Shown: positions 24,330 through 32,770 of the stretch, in pieces | How positions within the stretch are numbered: the first letter of the stretch is position 1 | Layout of the letters: every line of letters begins with the position of its first letter | Assembly (NCBI RefSeq): GCF_029889845.1 | Contig: NZ_JARANV010000014.1 | Span: forward strand, 34,415 to 98,414 | Length of the DNA stretch: 64,000 nt | Direction: 5' to 3' | From: Halomonas sp. 25-S5 | Lineage (GTDB): Bacteria; Pseudomonadota; Gammaproteobacteria; Pseudomonadales; Halomonadaceae | The notes under the pieces: generated by a model | Told to the model about the DNA's origin: nothing | Database searches by the model: none | Seen by the model: only the letters and a program-made list of their open reading frames with translations | Program-made: the position numbers and the translations under genes

Positions 24330-24857
24330 TCAGGCGAAGGTGCGGTTGAACTCTTCCTCGAAGTCCCGGCTGGCGGGCGGGATGCCGAGCTGCTCGGTGC
24401 ACCAGATGATAAGGCGTCGAGCGGCATGAAAGAGCACTGCGGAGAGTTCATGCAGCAGGTTGAAGTGCTCCGCTATGTCCGCGTAGTTGGTCGCATATTC
24501 ATGGGCGGCCATGTTGCGAACTGCACGGCAGCGCTGCCAGTCGCTGGTGGCATCTATGACGCCTTGTTTCTCGAAAAAGACCAGAACCTTGAGGAAGTTG
24601 TCGGAGGACTCTCCCGCGAGCAGGGCACTGTGACGCATGGCGGATGCCAGTGAGTCCTGCAGCTTGGCGAACCGCTCATTGATGGCAGCGAGTGTCTCGA
24701 AGAGGTCAACATCCTTCTTGTGTTCTACCAGCCACTCGGGAAGGATGGGCCAATCGATCTTGGCTTCGGACTGGTGGAGAAACCAGGCACAGCGCTGGAT
24801 GGCTTCCATGAGTTGAGCCAGATGGCGCTGTTGCGCTTCGAGAATATCGTGGGTCAT
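24330..24857 (-). CDS. hepT: HEPN-domain toxin, HepT-like
   Basis: A 175-residue helical protein with the HEPN RNase motif R-x4-H-x-Y in CRAVRNMAAHEYATNY (about residues 130-145). HepT toxins cleave RNA or tRNA using this motif, and MNT partners inactivate them by adding AMP to the Tyr. Its start overlaps the stop of the MNT gene by four bases. The protein is longer than minimal HepT (~130-140 residues) with an N-terminal helix pair. It is likely an intact toxin-antitoxin module. Confidence 0.75.
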   Translation of the reverse strand: MTHDILEAQQRHLAQLMEAIQRCAWFLHQSEAKIDWPILPEWLVEHKKDVDLFETLAAINERFAKLQDSLASAMRHSALLAGESSDNFLKVLVFFEKQGVIDATSDWQRCRAVRNMAAHEYATNYADIAEHFNLLHELSAVLFHAARRLIIWCTEQLGIPPASRDFEEEFNRTFA

Positions 24858-25162
24858 GCAGCATCCTCTACGTGGACTGGCCGAGAATGCTTTATTGCGA
24901 TGGCCTGGAAAGGCGTCGGTTCATGGCCTTGTGTATAAGTCACGATATCCACAGGCAGTTGCAGGCGTGCCTCGAGTGCCTGCTTCAACTCGGCGCGGGT
25001 GAGGAGCGAGATGGGACTGAGGGACACCAGCAGCAGATCGAGATCCCCGCCGCGGCGGGCGTCATCGAGACGCGAGCCGAAGACACGTACGTCGATATTC
25101 TCTCCGGCGAACTGACGAATGCAGGAGACGATGGTTTCTCGTTGGGGACGCGTGAGTCGCAT
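24854..25162 (-). CDS. mntA: Minimal nucleotidyltransferase antitoxin, MntA-like
   Basis: A 102-residue nucleotidyltransferase. VFGSRLDDARRGGDLDLLLV contains the Gly-Ser and Asp-x-Asp catalytic motif of MNT antitoxins (metal-binding Asp pair). A later Asp in LPVDIVTY would complete the triad. MNT proteins AMPylate the Tyr of the partner HEPN toxin. It is upstream of and overlapping with the hepT gene, the usual order for this module. A typical RBS is not obvious. Confidence 0.8.
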   Translation of the reverse strand: MRLTRPQRETIVSCIRQFAGENIDVRVFGSRLDDARRGGDLDLLLVSLSPISLLTRAELKQALEARLQLPVDIVTYTQGHEPTPFQAIAIKHSRPVHVEDAA

Positions 25163-25304
25163 GCTGCATGGCTCCTTGCAGTGCCGGGTATTCTGCGCCC
25201 GGGATAGCCAGAGTCTAGCATTTCTTGCCGTTCAGGCAGCTCAGGTATCGGCCTTGCAGAGCGGCGCCACAAGGCGTCCTGATCGCTGATTCTTGAACGT
25301 TCAC

Positions 25305-26273
25305 TCAGTGTTCATGGCCGTGCACGTCGCCGCCTTCGCTCTTGCCCGGCTCGGCCAGGGCATCGTGCAGGATGCGGGCGTTGTGGCGCATCATGCCCAG
25401 CCAGCTGCTGGCCTCGCCGTCGCTGGCCAGGGCATCGGCATAGAGGGTGCCGGCCACCGGCAGGCCGGTCTCCTCGGCCAGCTGGTCGATCATCGCCGGG
25501 CTGGTCATGTTCTCGTGGAACAGCGCCTGGACATGCTTCTCGCGGATCACGTCGATCAGCCGGGCCATGTTGGCCGCGCTGGGGTCGGCCTCGGTGGTGA
25601 GTCCCTGGGGCGAGAGGAACGCCAGGCCGTAGGCGCGGGCGAAGTGACGGAAGGAGTCATGGCCGGTGATCACGCTGGTGCCGGCGGGAATCTCGCCGAG
25701 CCGCTCGCGTAGTTCGCTGTCGGTGGCGGCGATCTCTGCCAGGTAGCGCTCGGCACCGGCCCGGTAGGCCACGCTGTTGGCCGGGTCGGCTTCGATCAGG
25801 CCCGCGAGGATGTTGTCCACGTAGAGTGGCCCCATGCTCAGGTCTTGCCAGGCGTGGGGATCGATGGGGCCATGGCCGTGATCCTCCCCATCGTCGTGGT
25901 CATCATGGCCGTCGTCCTCCGCGGCGGCGATCCGTGCCGCGATGCCGTCGGTGGCCACTACCAGGGGACCGGTGAAGTCGCTGGCGTCGATCAACCGCTC
26001 GATCCAGCCCTCGAACTGCAGTCCGTTGAACACCACCAGGTCGGCCTCGGCCAGGGCGCGGGCGTCGGTGGGGCGCGGCGAATAGACATGGGCATCACTG
26101 TCGGGGCCGACCAGGGCCGTCACCTCGACATGCTCGCCGCCGACGTTCTCGATCATGTCGGCGAGGATGCTGAAGCTGGTGACCACCTGAATGCGCTCGG
26201 CGGCCAGGGCGGCGGGCAGGGCTAGCAGGGTGGAGACCCCGGCAAGCAGGGCGCAGAGGCGTGAAAGGCGCAT
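25305..26273 (-). CDS. znuA: Periplasmic zinc-binding protein of an ABC importer (ZnuA)
   Basis: A 322-residue precursor with signal peptide LCALLAGVSTLLALPAALA. The ATG at 26273 follows GAGGA. Metal ligands are expected at His62 (SDAHVYSPRP), His140 (IDPHAW), His in VITGHDSFRHFA and Glu/Asp near the C-terminus. A His/Asp-rich loop (about residues 119-136, DDGHDDHDDGEDHGHG) and a C-terminal HGHEH tail are typical of zinc-specific proteins. It is the last gene of the unit that begins with a Zur-type site at 28093. Confidence 0.9.
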   Translation of the reverse strand: MRLSRLCALLAGVSTLLALPAALAAERIQVVTSFSILADMIENVGGEHVEVTALVGPDSDAHVYSPRPTDARALAEADLVVFNGLQFEGWIERLIDASDFTGPLVVATDGIAARIAAAEDDGHDDHDDGEDHGHGPIDPHAWQDLSMGPLYVDNILAGLIEADPANSVAYRAGAERYLAEIAATDSELRERLGEIPAGTSVITGHDSFRHFARAYGLAFLSPQGLTTEADPSAANMARLIDVIREKHVQALFHENMTSPAMIDQLAEETGLPVAGTLYADALASDGEASSWLGMMRHNARILHDALAEPGKSEGGDVHGHEH

Positions 26274-26310
26274 GGCAGGATTCCTCGGTGGTTGTGTCAG
26301 GGGTGCCGTG

Positions 26311-27210
26311 TCAGTCGTGTTCGGGGGCGCCCAGTGGCGCGGCATGGCGGCGCCACTGGGCAGTCAGGCTATGGTGGCGGCCGAACAGCGCGGAGAACAC
26401 ATAGCCGCTGCCGGCCAGCAGGATGATGGCCGGCCCCGAGGGCAAGCTGAGGTGGTAGGAGAGCAGCAGGCCGCCGGTGCTGGAGACCAGGGCGATGGCG
26501 ATGGCGATGGCGATCAGCCCCTCCAGGCGCTGGCTCCAGAAGCGTGCCGTGGTGGCGGGCAGCATCATCAGGCCCACGGCCATCAGGGTGCCCAGCGTCT
26601 GGAAGCCGGCTGTGAGGTTGAGCACCACCAGCCCCAGGAAGATGCCGTGGATCAGGCCGCCACGCACCCCTTGGCCGCGCAGGAACAACGGGTCCAGGCA
26701 CTCCACCACCAGGGCGCGGAAGACCACCGCCAGGATCACCACGATCAGGCTGCTGATAGCGGCGATCAGCACCAGGGCGGTGGAGTCCACGGCGAGAATC
26801 GAGCCGAACAGCACATGGGTGAGATCCACGCTGCTGCCGCCCAGCGATACCAGCATTACCCCGGCGGCCAGCGAGATCAAAAAGAAGCTGGCCATGGCTG
26901 AGTCCTCCTTGTGGCCGGTCATCTGCGACACGCTGCCGGCGAGCACCGCGATCAGCAAGCCCGAGAGGATACCGCCCAGGCTCATCATCGGCAGCGAGAA
27001 GCCGGCGGCCAAAAAGCCCAGCGCCACCCCGGGCAGGATGGCGTGGGCCATGGCGTCGCCGATCAGGCTCATGCCGCGCAGCATCAGGAAGACCCCCAGC
27101 GGGGGGGCGGCCAGCGACAGCGCCAGGCCGGCCACCAGGGCACGCTGCATGAAGCCGTAGTCGAAGGGGGCGAGCAGCCAGGCGTCAAGCAGTGCCAGCA
27201 TGGGAGGCAT
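26311..27210 (-). CDS. znuB: Zinc ABC importer permease (ZnuB)
   Basis: A 299-residue permease of the ABC-3 metal family with about eight helices. The motifs are LAAPPLGVFLMLRGMSLIGDAMAHAILPGVALG near the N-terminus and GTLMAVGLMMLPATTARFW in the second half, both standard for ZnuB/MntB proteins. Its 5' end overlaps the 3' end of znuC by 26 bases. Two ATGs (27210 and 27201) are possible; neither has a strong ribosome site, consistent with translational coupling. Confidence 0.88.
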   Translation of the reverse strand: MPPMLALLDAWLLAPFDYGFMQRALVAGLALSLAAPPLGVFLMLRGMSLIGDAMAHAILPGVALGFLAAGFSLPMMSLGGILSGLLIAVLAGSVSQMTGHKEDSAMASFFLISLAAGVMLVSLGGSSVDLTHVLFGSILAVDSTALVLIAAISSLIVVILAVVFRALVVECLDPLFLRGQGVRGGLIHGIFLGLVVLNLTAGFQTLGTLMAVGLMMLPATTARFWSQRLEGLIAIAIAIALVSSTGGLLLSYHLSLPSGPAIILLAGSGYVFSALFGRHHSLTAQWRRHAAPLGAPEHD

Positions 27211-27919
27211 CCGGAAAGGTCAGGGGCAGGCGCGGTGCGCGGGGCACCAGGCCGCTATGGTGGTCGAGCAGGGCATCCGGGCTGACCCAGCGGCCATGGC
27301 CGCCGGAAAGCAGCAGCACGTCGTCGGCCAGGCGGGCGAGCTGCTCCATGTCGTGGATCACCACGATGATGGTGGCGCCTTGCCGGGCCATGTCGCGCAG
27401 CACCTCCATCAGCACGTCCACCGTCTCGATGTCGACGTTGGCGAAGGGCTCGTCGAGCAGCAGCAGCTCGGCCTCCTGCATCAGGGTGCGGCCCAGCAGG
27501 GCGCGCTGGCGCTGGCCGCCGGAGAGCTCGCCCAGCGGGCGGTGAGCCAACTGCGAGATGCCCAGTCGCGCCATGATCTTGCGACCGCGCCGATAGTGGG
27601 GGCCGCAGTAGCCCTTCAGGGCACCGTGGCTGGGCCAGGTGCCGCTCATGATCAGCTCTTCCACGCTCATCGGGAAGCTGAGGTCCAGCGCCAGCTGCTG
27701 GGGCAGCCAGGCCCGGCGCTCGCGGGGCACCCGGCACTCCACGCTGCCGGCCACCGGGGCCAGCATGCCCATGATGGCGGCGATCAGGGTGCTCTTGCCG
27801 GCGCCGTTGGCGCCGATCAGGGCGGTGATGGCGCCGTCCATGAAGCGGCCGTCCAGGTGCTCGAGGATCGTCTGGCCGCCGCGGGCCAGCTGCAGGTCAT
27901 GCAGTTGCAGGCGCGACAT
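27185..27919 (-). CDS. znuC: Zinc ABC importer ATPase (ZnuC)
   Basis: A 244-residue ATPase: Walker A GANGAGKST, Q-loop WLPQQLALDLSFP, signature LSGGQRQRALLGRTL, Walker B LLLLDEPFANVD, and switch His in VVIHDMEQLA. The Leu-Asp-Glu-Pro-Phe-Ala-Asn-Val-Asp sequence is typical of metal-type ATPases. ATG 27919 overlaps the stop of the small upstream peptide gene (TGATG), which explains the lack of an independent ribosome site. It works with ZnuB and ZnuA. Confidence 0.88.
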   Translation of the reverse strand: MSRLQLHDLQLARGGQTILEHLDGRFMDGAITALIGANGAGKSTLIAAIMGMLAPVAGSVECRVPRERRAWLPQQLALDLSFPMSVEELIMSGTWPSHGALKGYCGPHYRRGRKIMARLGISQLAHRPLGELSGGQRQRALLGRTLMQEAELLLLDEPFANVDIETVDVLMEVLRDMARQGATIIVVIHDMEQLARLADDVLLLSGGHGRWVSPDALLDHHSGLVPRAPRLPLTFPDASHAGTA

Positions 27920-28068
27920 CAGGACCACCACCCCGCGGCCCAGGAGACCGTCAGCCACAGGGCGGCGAGCGGTGCGGCGACCAGCAGCAGGCGGCGAGTC
28001 GCGGAGAGCGACATCAGCGAGAAATGGCAGGGCCCTTCCGGGCGATGCCGGTGTTGGTGGTGAGCCAT
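27919..28068 (-). CDS. 49-aa membrane peptide opening the zinc operon
   Basis: A short gene with a strong GGAGG site six bases before the ATG at 28068. The 49-residue product starts with a His-rich cytoplasmic or periplasmic segment (MAHHQHRHRPEGPCH, five His and one Cys) and ends with a single transmembrane helix (LLLVAAPLAALWLTVSWAAGWW). Its stop is joined to the znuC start as TGATG, so expression of znuC depends on its translation. The His/Cys cluster suggests metal binding. I do not recognise a family; it could be an accessory subunit or a metal-sensing leader peptide. Confidence 0.65.
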   Translation of the reverse strand: MAHHQHRHRPEGPCHFSLMSLSATRRLLLVAAPLAALWLTVSWAAGWWS

Positions 28069-28092
28069 GGGGGAGCCTCCGGAAAACTGGCG

Positions 28093-28113
28093 GAGGTTAT
28101 AACATAACAATAC
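28093..28113 (-). promoter_or_regulatory. Zur-box-like operator of the zinc operon
   Basis: On the minus strand the sequence TTGTTATGTTATAACC matches the core of the gammaproteobacterial Zur box (TGTTATA-N-TATAACA) with two changes. It lies 25 bases upstream of the small peptide gene and spans the likely promoter. Zinc-bound Zur would repress the operon when zinc is plentiful. Confidence 0.7.
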
Positions 28114-28267
28114 GGGCGCTGACCACCGCCAGACGCGCCGCCGGGCTGGAAGCGGTTCACCGCCGCCATGGCCGCTGTTCGGATCCCCGGGGCGCGATGC
28201 CGCGGCCTGGAGGGCCAGGGGGAGTGTGGTAACCTCCCCTGACGCCTGACTGGCAAGGAGGCCGCGC

Positions 28268-28741
28268 ATGACCCCGACCCGCTCACTGATGATCTTCCTC
28301 GGTTGGCTGGTGCTGGTGATGCTGGCCGCGCTGAGCGGCATCGCCACCCCGCCCGGCGAGTGGTACGCCGGCCTGGCCAAGCCACCGCTGACCCCGCCGA
28401 ATCTCGCCTTCCCCATTGCCTGGAGCACGCTCTACCTGCTGATGGCGCTGGCCGCCTGGCGGGCCACCCTGGCCGCCCCGCCCGCTGCACGCTGGCACAT
28501 CCTCTGGCCCTTCGTCGCTCAGCTCGCCGCCAACGCGCTCTGGTCGATCCTGTTCTTCGGCCTGCACGGGATGGGCCTGGCGCTGCTCGACCTGCTGCTG
28601 CTGTGGGGGCTGATCGTGCTGACCATCCGTCGTTTCGCCGGCGTCTCGCACCTCGCCGCCTGGCTGCTGGTTCCCTACTTGGCCTGGGTGAGCTTCGCCG
28701 CCTACCTCAATGTCGCCACCTGGTGGTTCAATGGCGGCTAG
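28268..28741 (+). CDS. tspO: TspO/MBR family tryptophan-rich sensory protein
   Basis: A 157-residue five-helix membrane protein. It has the hallmarks WYAGLAKPPLTPPN after the first helix, PIAWSTLYLLMALAAW, QLAANALWSILFFGLHGMG, and the closing YLAWVSFAAYLNVATWWFN, with Trp and Tyr residues lining the ligand pocket. TspO binds tetrapyrroles and is linked to oxidative or light stress. An AAGGAGG site precedes the ATG. It is a single gene convergent with the methyltransferase. Confidence 0.92.
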   Translation: MTPTRSLMIFLGWLVLVMLAALSGIATPPGEWYAGLAKPPLTPPNLAFPIAWSTLYLLMALAAWRATLAAPPAARWHILWPFVAQLAANALWSILFFGLHGMGLALLDLLLLWGLIVLTIRRFAGVSHLAAWLLVPYLAWVSFAAYLNVATWWFNGG

Positions 28742-28786
28742 CGGCCTGTCGGACTCGACGCTGACCGGCTGCGAGCGCCGGCCGGC

Positions 28787-29386
28787 CTAGGCCGGGCGCT
28801 TGCGGGCGATGAACTGCACCACGGCGCCCAGGCCGGTATGGCCACGTCCCTCGACCACCTGGCGGTCGAACTCGCGGCTCGAGAGGATCTCGAAGTCGGC
28901 GAAGGCCGCCTCCAGCTCCGCGGCCGTGGGGGTGCGGTCCGGGGTGTCCGGCCCGCCGGTGTCCCGCGGCACCTGGGCCGGGGTATAGGCCTCCAGGATC
29001 AGGATCCCGCCGGGCTTGAGGGTGCGCGCCACCTGGCGGTGCAGGTGCGGGCGGCCCGCCTCGGGCACGTGGCAAAAGATCGACACCACCGCGTCGAAGG
29101 CCTCGGCGGCGAAGTTGTGCTCGGTGAGGTCGGCGACCCGGGTCTCCAGGGGCACGCCCTGCCGCTCGGCCAGCCGGGCCGCCTTGCGCAGGCCGACCGC
29201 GGAGGCATCCACGGAGAGCACACGATGGCCGAGCCTGGACAGGTAGACGCCGTTGCGTCCCTCGCCATCGGCCAGACACAGCACCTGCCGCGGCGGCTCG
29301 CCGATCATGCCCACCTGTTCGCGCAGGAAGTCATTGGGCTCGGTGCCGTAGACGTAGTCGTCGGTGTCGTAGCGTTCATCCCACAT
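28787..29386 (-). CDS. Class I SAM-dependent methyltransferase (TehB-like)
   Basis: A 199-residue enzyme. It begins MWDERYDTDDYVYGTEPNDFL, a start typical of the TehB/thiopurine-like branch. The SAM loop is VLCLADGEGRNGVYLSRLG (Asp-Gly-Glu-Gly-Arg-Asn), followed by VLSVDASAVGL with the ribose-binding Asp, and a LKPGGILILEAY block. Relatives detoxify tellurite or methylate small molecules, and the natural substrate is not known. It lies alone, convergent with tspO. Confidence 0.8.
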   Translation of the reverse strand: MWDERYDTDDYVYGTEPNDFLREQVGMIGEPPRQVLCLADGEGRNGVYLSRLGHRVLSVDASAVGLRKAARLAERQGVPLETRVADLTEHNFAAEAFDAVVSIFCHVPEAGRPHLHRQVARTLKPGGILILEAYTPAQVPRDTGGPDTPDRTPTAAELEAAFADFEILSSREFDRQVVEGRGHTGLGAVVQFIARKRPA

Positions 29387-29611
29387 GGCAATCCCCCGAA
29401 CATGGTTATCAATATAGCCACCGAGAATACCAAGGGTCGGGGGCGGCGTCTGCGGGAGGGCGCAGGGTGCAGAGGAGTAAGGGCGAGCCGGATCAGCGGC
29501 GCCCCAGGGGGACTGCCCGCCACCTGACCCTGTCCGGGCGTCATGATCGTAGGCCGTGCCATGCTAGAATCGACCGCTTGCTCGTCATGAACAGAACATC
29601 GGACAGACATC

Positions 29612-31522
29612 GTGATACCACCCGCTCAACGCCCACGCCCCGGCCTCTTCCTCACCTGGCTGCGCTTCCTCGTGGTCCTCACGCTGATCACTGGGGGCCT
29701 TCGCCTGGTGTCGGATGCCGTGATGACGCCCGAAGGGCTCTGGCCCACCGCCTGGTGGTGGGGGCTGCGCTTCGACCTGGCCATCTCGGCCCTGCTGGCC
29801 GGCCTCACCACCCTGGTGCTGTGGCCAGCCTCCCGCCTGCTAAAATGGCTGCCCCGTCGTGGCTGGCTGGTGCCCGCCGGTGCCCTCCTGCTGTTTGCCC
29901 AGCTGGGCGACTGGCTCTACTGGCAGGAGACCGGCCGCCATGTCGGCTATGAGGCGGCGGAGCTCGCCAACTCCGCCGGCAGCCTGGGCGGCATGCTCAT
30001 CGCGCAATGGCCCTACCTGCTGGGCATCCTCGCCTTGCTGGGCGTCATCGCGCGGGTTCCCGTCGCCGAGGCTCGCCTGCGAGTGCGCTTCGCGCCCGAG
30101 CTGGCCATGCTGGCGGTGATCGTCGCCACGGTGCCGATCGTGCGAGGCGGCGTGAGCGGCGTACCCCAGAGTCCCGACGATGCCCTGAGGCTGGGCAACC
30201 CCGAGGCCGCCACCGCCGCCCTCAACGGTGCCTACGCGGCGCTGCACGGCCTGCAGCGTGGCCAGAAGTATGCGCTGGAGCCCATGCCACTCGAGTGGAT
30301 GCGTGACGACCAGGCCCGTTCACGGGTGAATCGGCTGTATCCCGACGCTGCCCTGGCGAGCGGCGAGCCCCGCCGGATGAACGTGGCCTTCGTGCTGCTG
30401 GAGAGCTGGGCTAGCGTCTTCATGGCGCCCCTCGACGACGGCCGCCCCGTGACGCCGCGCTTCGACGCCCTGGCCGAGCGCTCACTGCACAGCGAGGACC
30501 TCATCGCTGGCGGCCGGCGCACCACCGAGGGGATGTTCAGCCTGTTCTGCAGCTACCAGAACCCGCCCGGCCAGACCATCGCCCAGACCGACCTGGCCCG
30601 CCACGACTACGACTGCCTGCCCGAGCGCCTCGCCCAGGCCGGCTGGCAGACCGCCTTCTTCCAGGGGTCCCACGAGAACACCAGTGGCACCGGCGCCTTT
30701 GCCCAAGCGCTGGGCTTCCGGGAGAGCCTTGGCAAGGAGGCCATCGAGCAACGCCAGTGGCCCGAGAACTACTGGGGCGTCTACGACCGGGACCTCTATC
30801 GCTTCGTCCTGGAGCGCATGGGGGACATGCGCGAGCCCATGCTGGTCGGCATCAACACCAACACCACCCACGACACCCAGGTGCCACCCGGCATGACCCC
30901 GCTGATCGACAGCGACTCACGTGCCGCGGGGATCCGCAACACCCTGCACCTGGCCGACGAGGCGGTCGGCGACTTCGTCGAGGCCATCGAGTCCCGCGAC
31001 TGGCAACATCCCTGGCTGATCGTGCTGGTGTCCGACCATACCTCGCGGGTGGAAGGCTCGATCCTCGAGCGCTCCCGGCTGCCGTTCCTGCTCTATGCGC
31101 CGGGCATCGTCGAGCCCGGCCGTCCCTCGCGCACCGGCCATCAACGCGATGTGGCGCCGACCCTGGCCGACCTGCTGGACCTGCCCTTTCCCGGCGCCAT
31201 GGGCCACTCGCTGCTCGACCCGGCCGCCCCCCAACTCGCCGAATACCATCAGGCGGGTACCCTGGGCTGGGTCATGGACGACCAGGTGGTGGAGTTCTCG
31301 CTGCTCGACCCGACCCGGCAGCGTTGTTTCGCCTGGCAGCCACCGTCAGCGCCGGGCCCCGAGCAACCGTGCGACGAGCGCGCCCGGCAGGGCGTGAAGG
31401 ACGCCTATGCTCTGACCCAACAGGCCCAGCGGCACCTGTTCGATGGCACCACCGCGGAACTCGCCCGACAGGCTCGCCATCACGACAGCCGCCGCTCACT
31501 CGCCGCCGGAACCCCGCCATAG
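29612..31522 (+). CDS. LTA-synthase-like membrane phosphotransferase (sulfatase fold)
   Basis: A 636-residue protein with five N-terminal helices (to about residue 175) and a periplasmic sulfatase-fold domain. NVAFVLLESWASVF supplies the first metal site, AGGRRTTEGMFSLFCSY carries the nucleophile Thr (TTEGMF), FFQGSHENTSG and VLVSDHTSR supply further ligands. This matches the LTA synthase / OpgB phosphoglycerol transferase group. In a Gram-negative it probably modifies periplasmic glucans or lipids with phosphoglycerol or phosphoethanolamine. Start is GTG at 29612 with a weak site. The 3' end overlaps the convergent aldo/keto reductase remnant. Confidence 0.82.
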   Translation: MIPPAQRPRPGLFLTWLRFLVVLTLITGGLRLVSDAVMTPEGLWPTAWWWGLRFDLAISALLAGLTTLVLWPASRLLKWLPRRGWLVPAGALLLFAQLGDWLYWQETGRHVGYEAAELANSAGSLGGMLIAQWPYLLGILALLGVIARVPVAEARLRVRFAPELAMLAVIVATVPIVRGGVSGVPQSPDDALRLGNPEAATAALNGAYAALHGLQRGQKYALEPMPLEWMRDDQARSRVNRLYPDAALASGEPRRMNVAFVLLESWASVFMAPLDDGRPVTPRFDALAERSLHSEDLIAGGRRTTEGMFSLFCSYQNPPGQTIAQTDLARHDYDCLPERLAQAGWQTAFFQGSHENTSGTGAFAQALGFRESLGKEAIEQRQWPENYWGVYDRDLYRFVLERMGDMREPMLVGINTNTTHDTQVPPGMTPLIDSDSRAAGIRNTLHLADEAVGDFVEAIESRDWQHPWLIVLVSDHTSRVEGSILERSRLPFLLYAPGIVEPGRPSRTGHQRDVAPTLADLLDLPFPGAMGHSLLDPAAPQLAEYHQAGTLGWVMDDQVVEFSLLDPTRQRCFAWQPPSAPGPEQPCDERARQGVKDAYALTQQAQRHLFDGTTAELARQARHHDSRRSLAAGTPP

Positions 31523-32034
31523 CCGAACTCCTCGGTGTCGACCTCCGCCTGCTGGGCCTCGCCGTAGCGGGCCCCCGCCACCTGGTCCGGGGTCATCATG
31601 GCGTCCAGCCGGGTCAGCGCGCCCACGCTCTCCTCGATGGGCAGGCTCTTGTCCCAGCGGTGCAGGTAGTAGAGGTCCAGATGGTCGCTGCCCAGCCGCG
31701 CGAGGCTCGCCTCGCACTGGCGGCGCAGCGTCTCGGGGCGCTCGTCGATCACCTTGCGGCCGAGTGCCGGGTCCATGGCCATGCCGCACTTGCTGGCCAG
31801 CAGAATCTCGCGACGCTTGCCCGCCAGCGCCTTGCCCACCAGCCGCTCGTTGGCGGTGGCGCCGTAGAGGGTGGCGGTATCGACGTGGCGATAGCCCATA
31901 TCGAAGGCTGCGTCGAGGGCGCGCAGCGCCTCGCGCTCGGGAAGCGGGCTGCCGTAGCCGTGGGAGAGGTTCATGCAGCCCAGGCCGATGGCGGGTGAAG
32001 CGACGGCATTCAGGCGAGTAAAGAGGGTCGTCAT
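31480..32034 (-). pseudogene. Aldo/keto reductase with in-frame internal deletion
   Basis: The N-terminal half of an aldo/keto reductase is well preserved: GLGCMNLSHGYG, DAAFDMGYRHVDTATLYGAT with the catalytic Asp and Tyr, LLASKCG with the Lys, and LDLYYLHRWDKSLPIEESV. At about residue 141 it jumps directly to the C-terminal end (DAMMTPDQVAGARYGEA...EVDTEEF). Normal length is ~325 residues; this is 184. The missing piece holds most of the (beta/alpha)8 barrel and the NADP site. The frame runs past the usual end (EEF) and overlaps the convergent LTA-like gene by 43 bases. Confidence 0.75.
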
Positions 32035-32126
32035 GGGGTTCCTTTTGATTCCTCGATCACATGAGGCGATATCACCAAAGAATAGCAGCCACCCGTCGGA
32101 CGCGGCCATCGCCCGCGGTGGCGATA

Positions 32127-32510
32127 CTATCGAAAATCGAAGTACTCATAGGCCAGGTTGCGGCGCGGAATGCCCAGCTCCTCCATCTGCTGGCTCACCG
32201 CCTCCTTCAGCCCCTGGGGACCGCAGAAGCGGATCTCCACGCTGTCGGCCGGCACCTCGCGGGCGATCTCGGCCAAGCGCTCACGGAAGGCCGCGCTGTT
32301 TGGCCCGGCGGGTACCGGTACCAGCTCCACCCAGCCCCAGCGGCCGGCCAGGATGGCCGAGGTAGCCATCAGCGCCAGGGCCGCCACCCCCGCCGCCAGG
32401 CTTAGGGTGGCCGAGGTGGCCCAGGTCGAGGCGGGCACTTCCCAAAGCACCAGTAGAAAGCTAACGGCGACCGTGATGCCCACGGCCTGCCAGGGTTTCA
32501 GTACCTTCAT
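32127..32510 (-). pseudogene. Ferric-reductase/ferredoxin-reductase-like protein with internal deletion
   Basis: A 127-residue frame joins the two ends of a ferric-reductase-like protein. The start, MKVLKPWQAVGITV...LLVLWEVPAST and ALALMATSAILAGRWGWVE, is the first pair of membrane helices. The tail, VEIRFCGPQGLKEAV...AYEYFDFR, is the end of the NAD-binding domain with the CGP motif. The haem-binding helices and FAD domain of the ~430-residue family are missing, the junction falling near residue 65. The reading frame is intact but the protein cannot work as an oxidoreductase. Confidence 0.65.
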
Positions 32511-32770
32511 ATCTTGCCTCCTTCAGTGACTGTCACGGTGACGCCGGGGAGGGGGGAGGCTTGCTCTGTTATGTGGGGATTATCTGCGTCAAAGCTGCAG
32601 CGAAGGTGCAAGAAGCGAGAAAACAAAGGCGGCTAACGAAATGGGGGGCGGCGTGATGCTTGTGGAACGCAGGATGCTATAGTAACGAGCAACACGGCCC
32701 CGATCGGCGGATCCGCTCTGCGGTGAAGCTGCTGAGAAGTTTTTTGATTCCGGGTGGCTGGGGCGACGCC

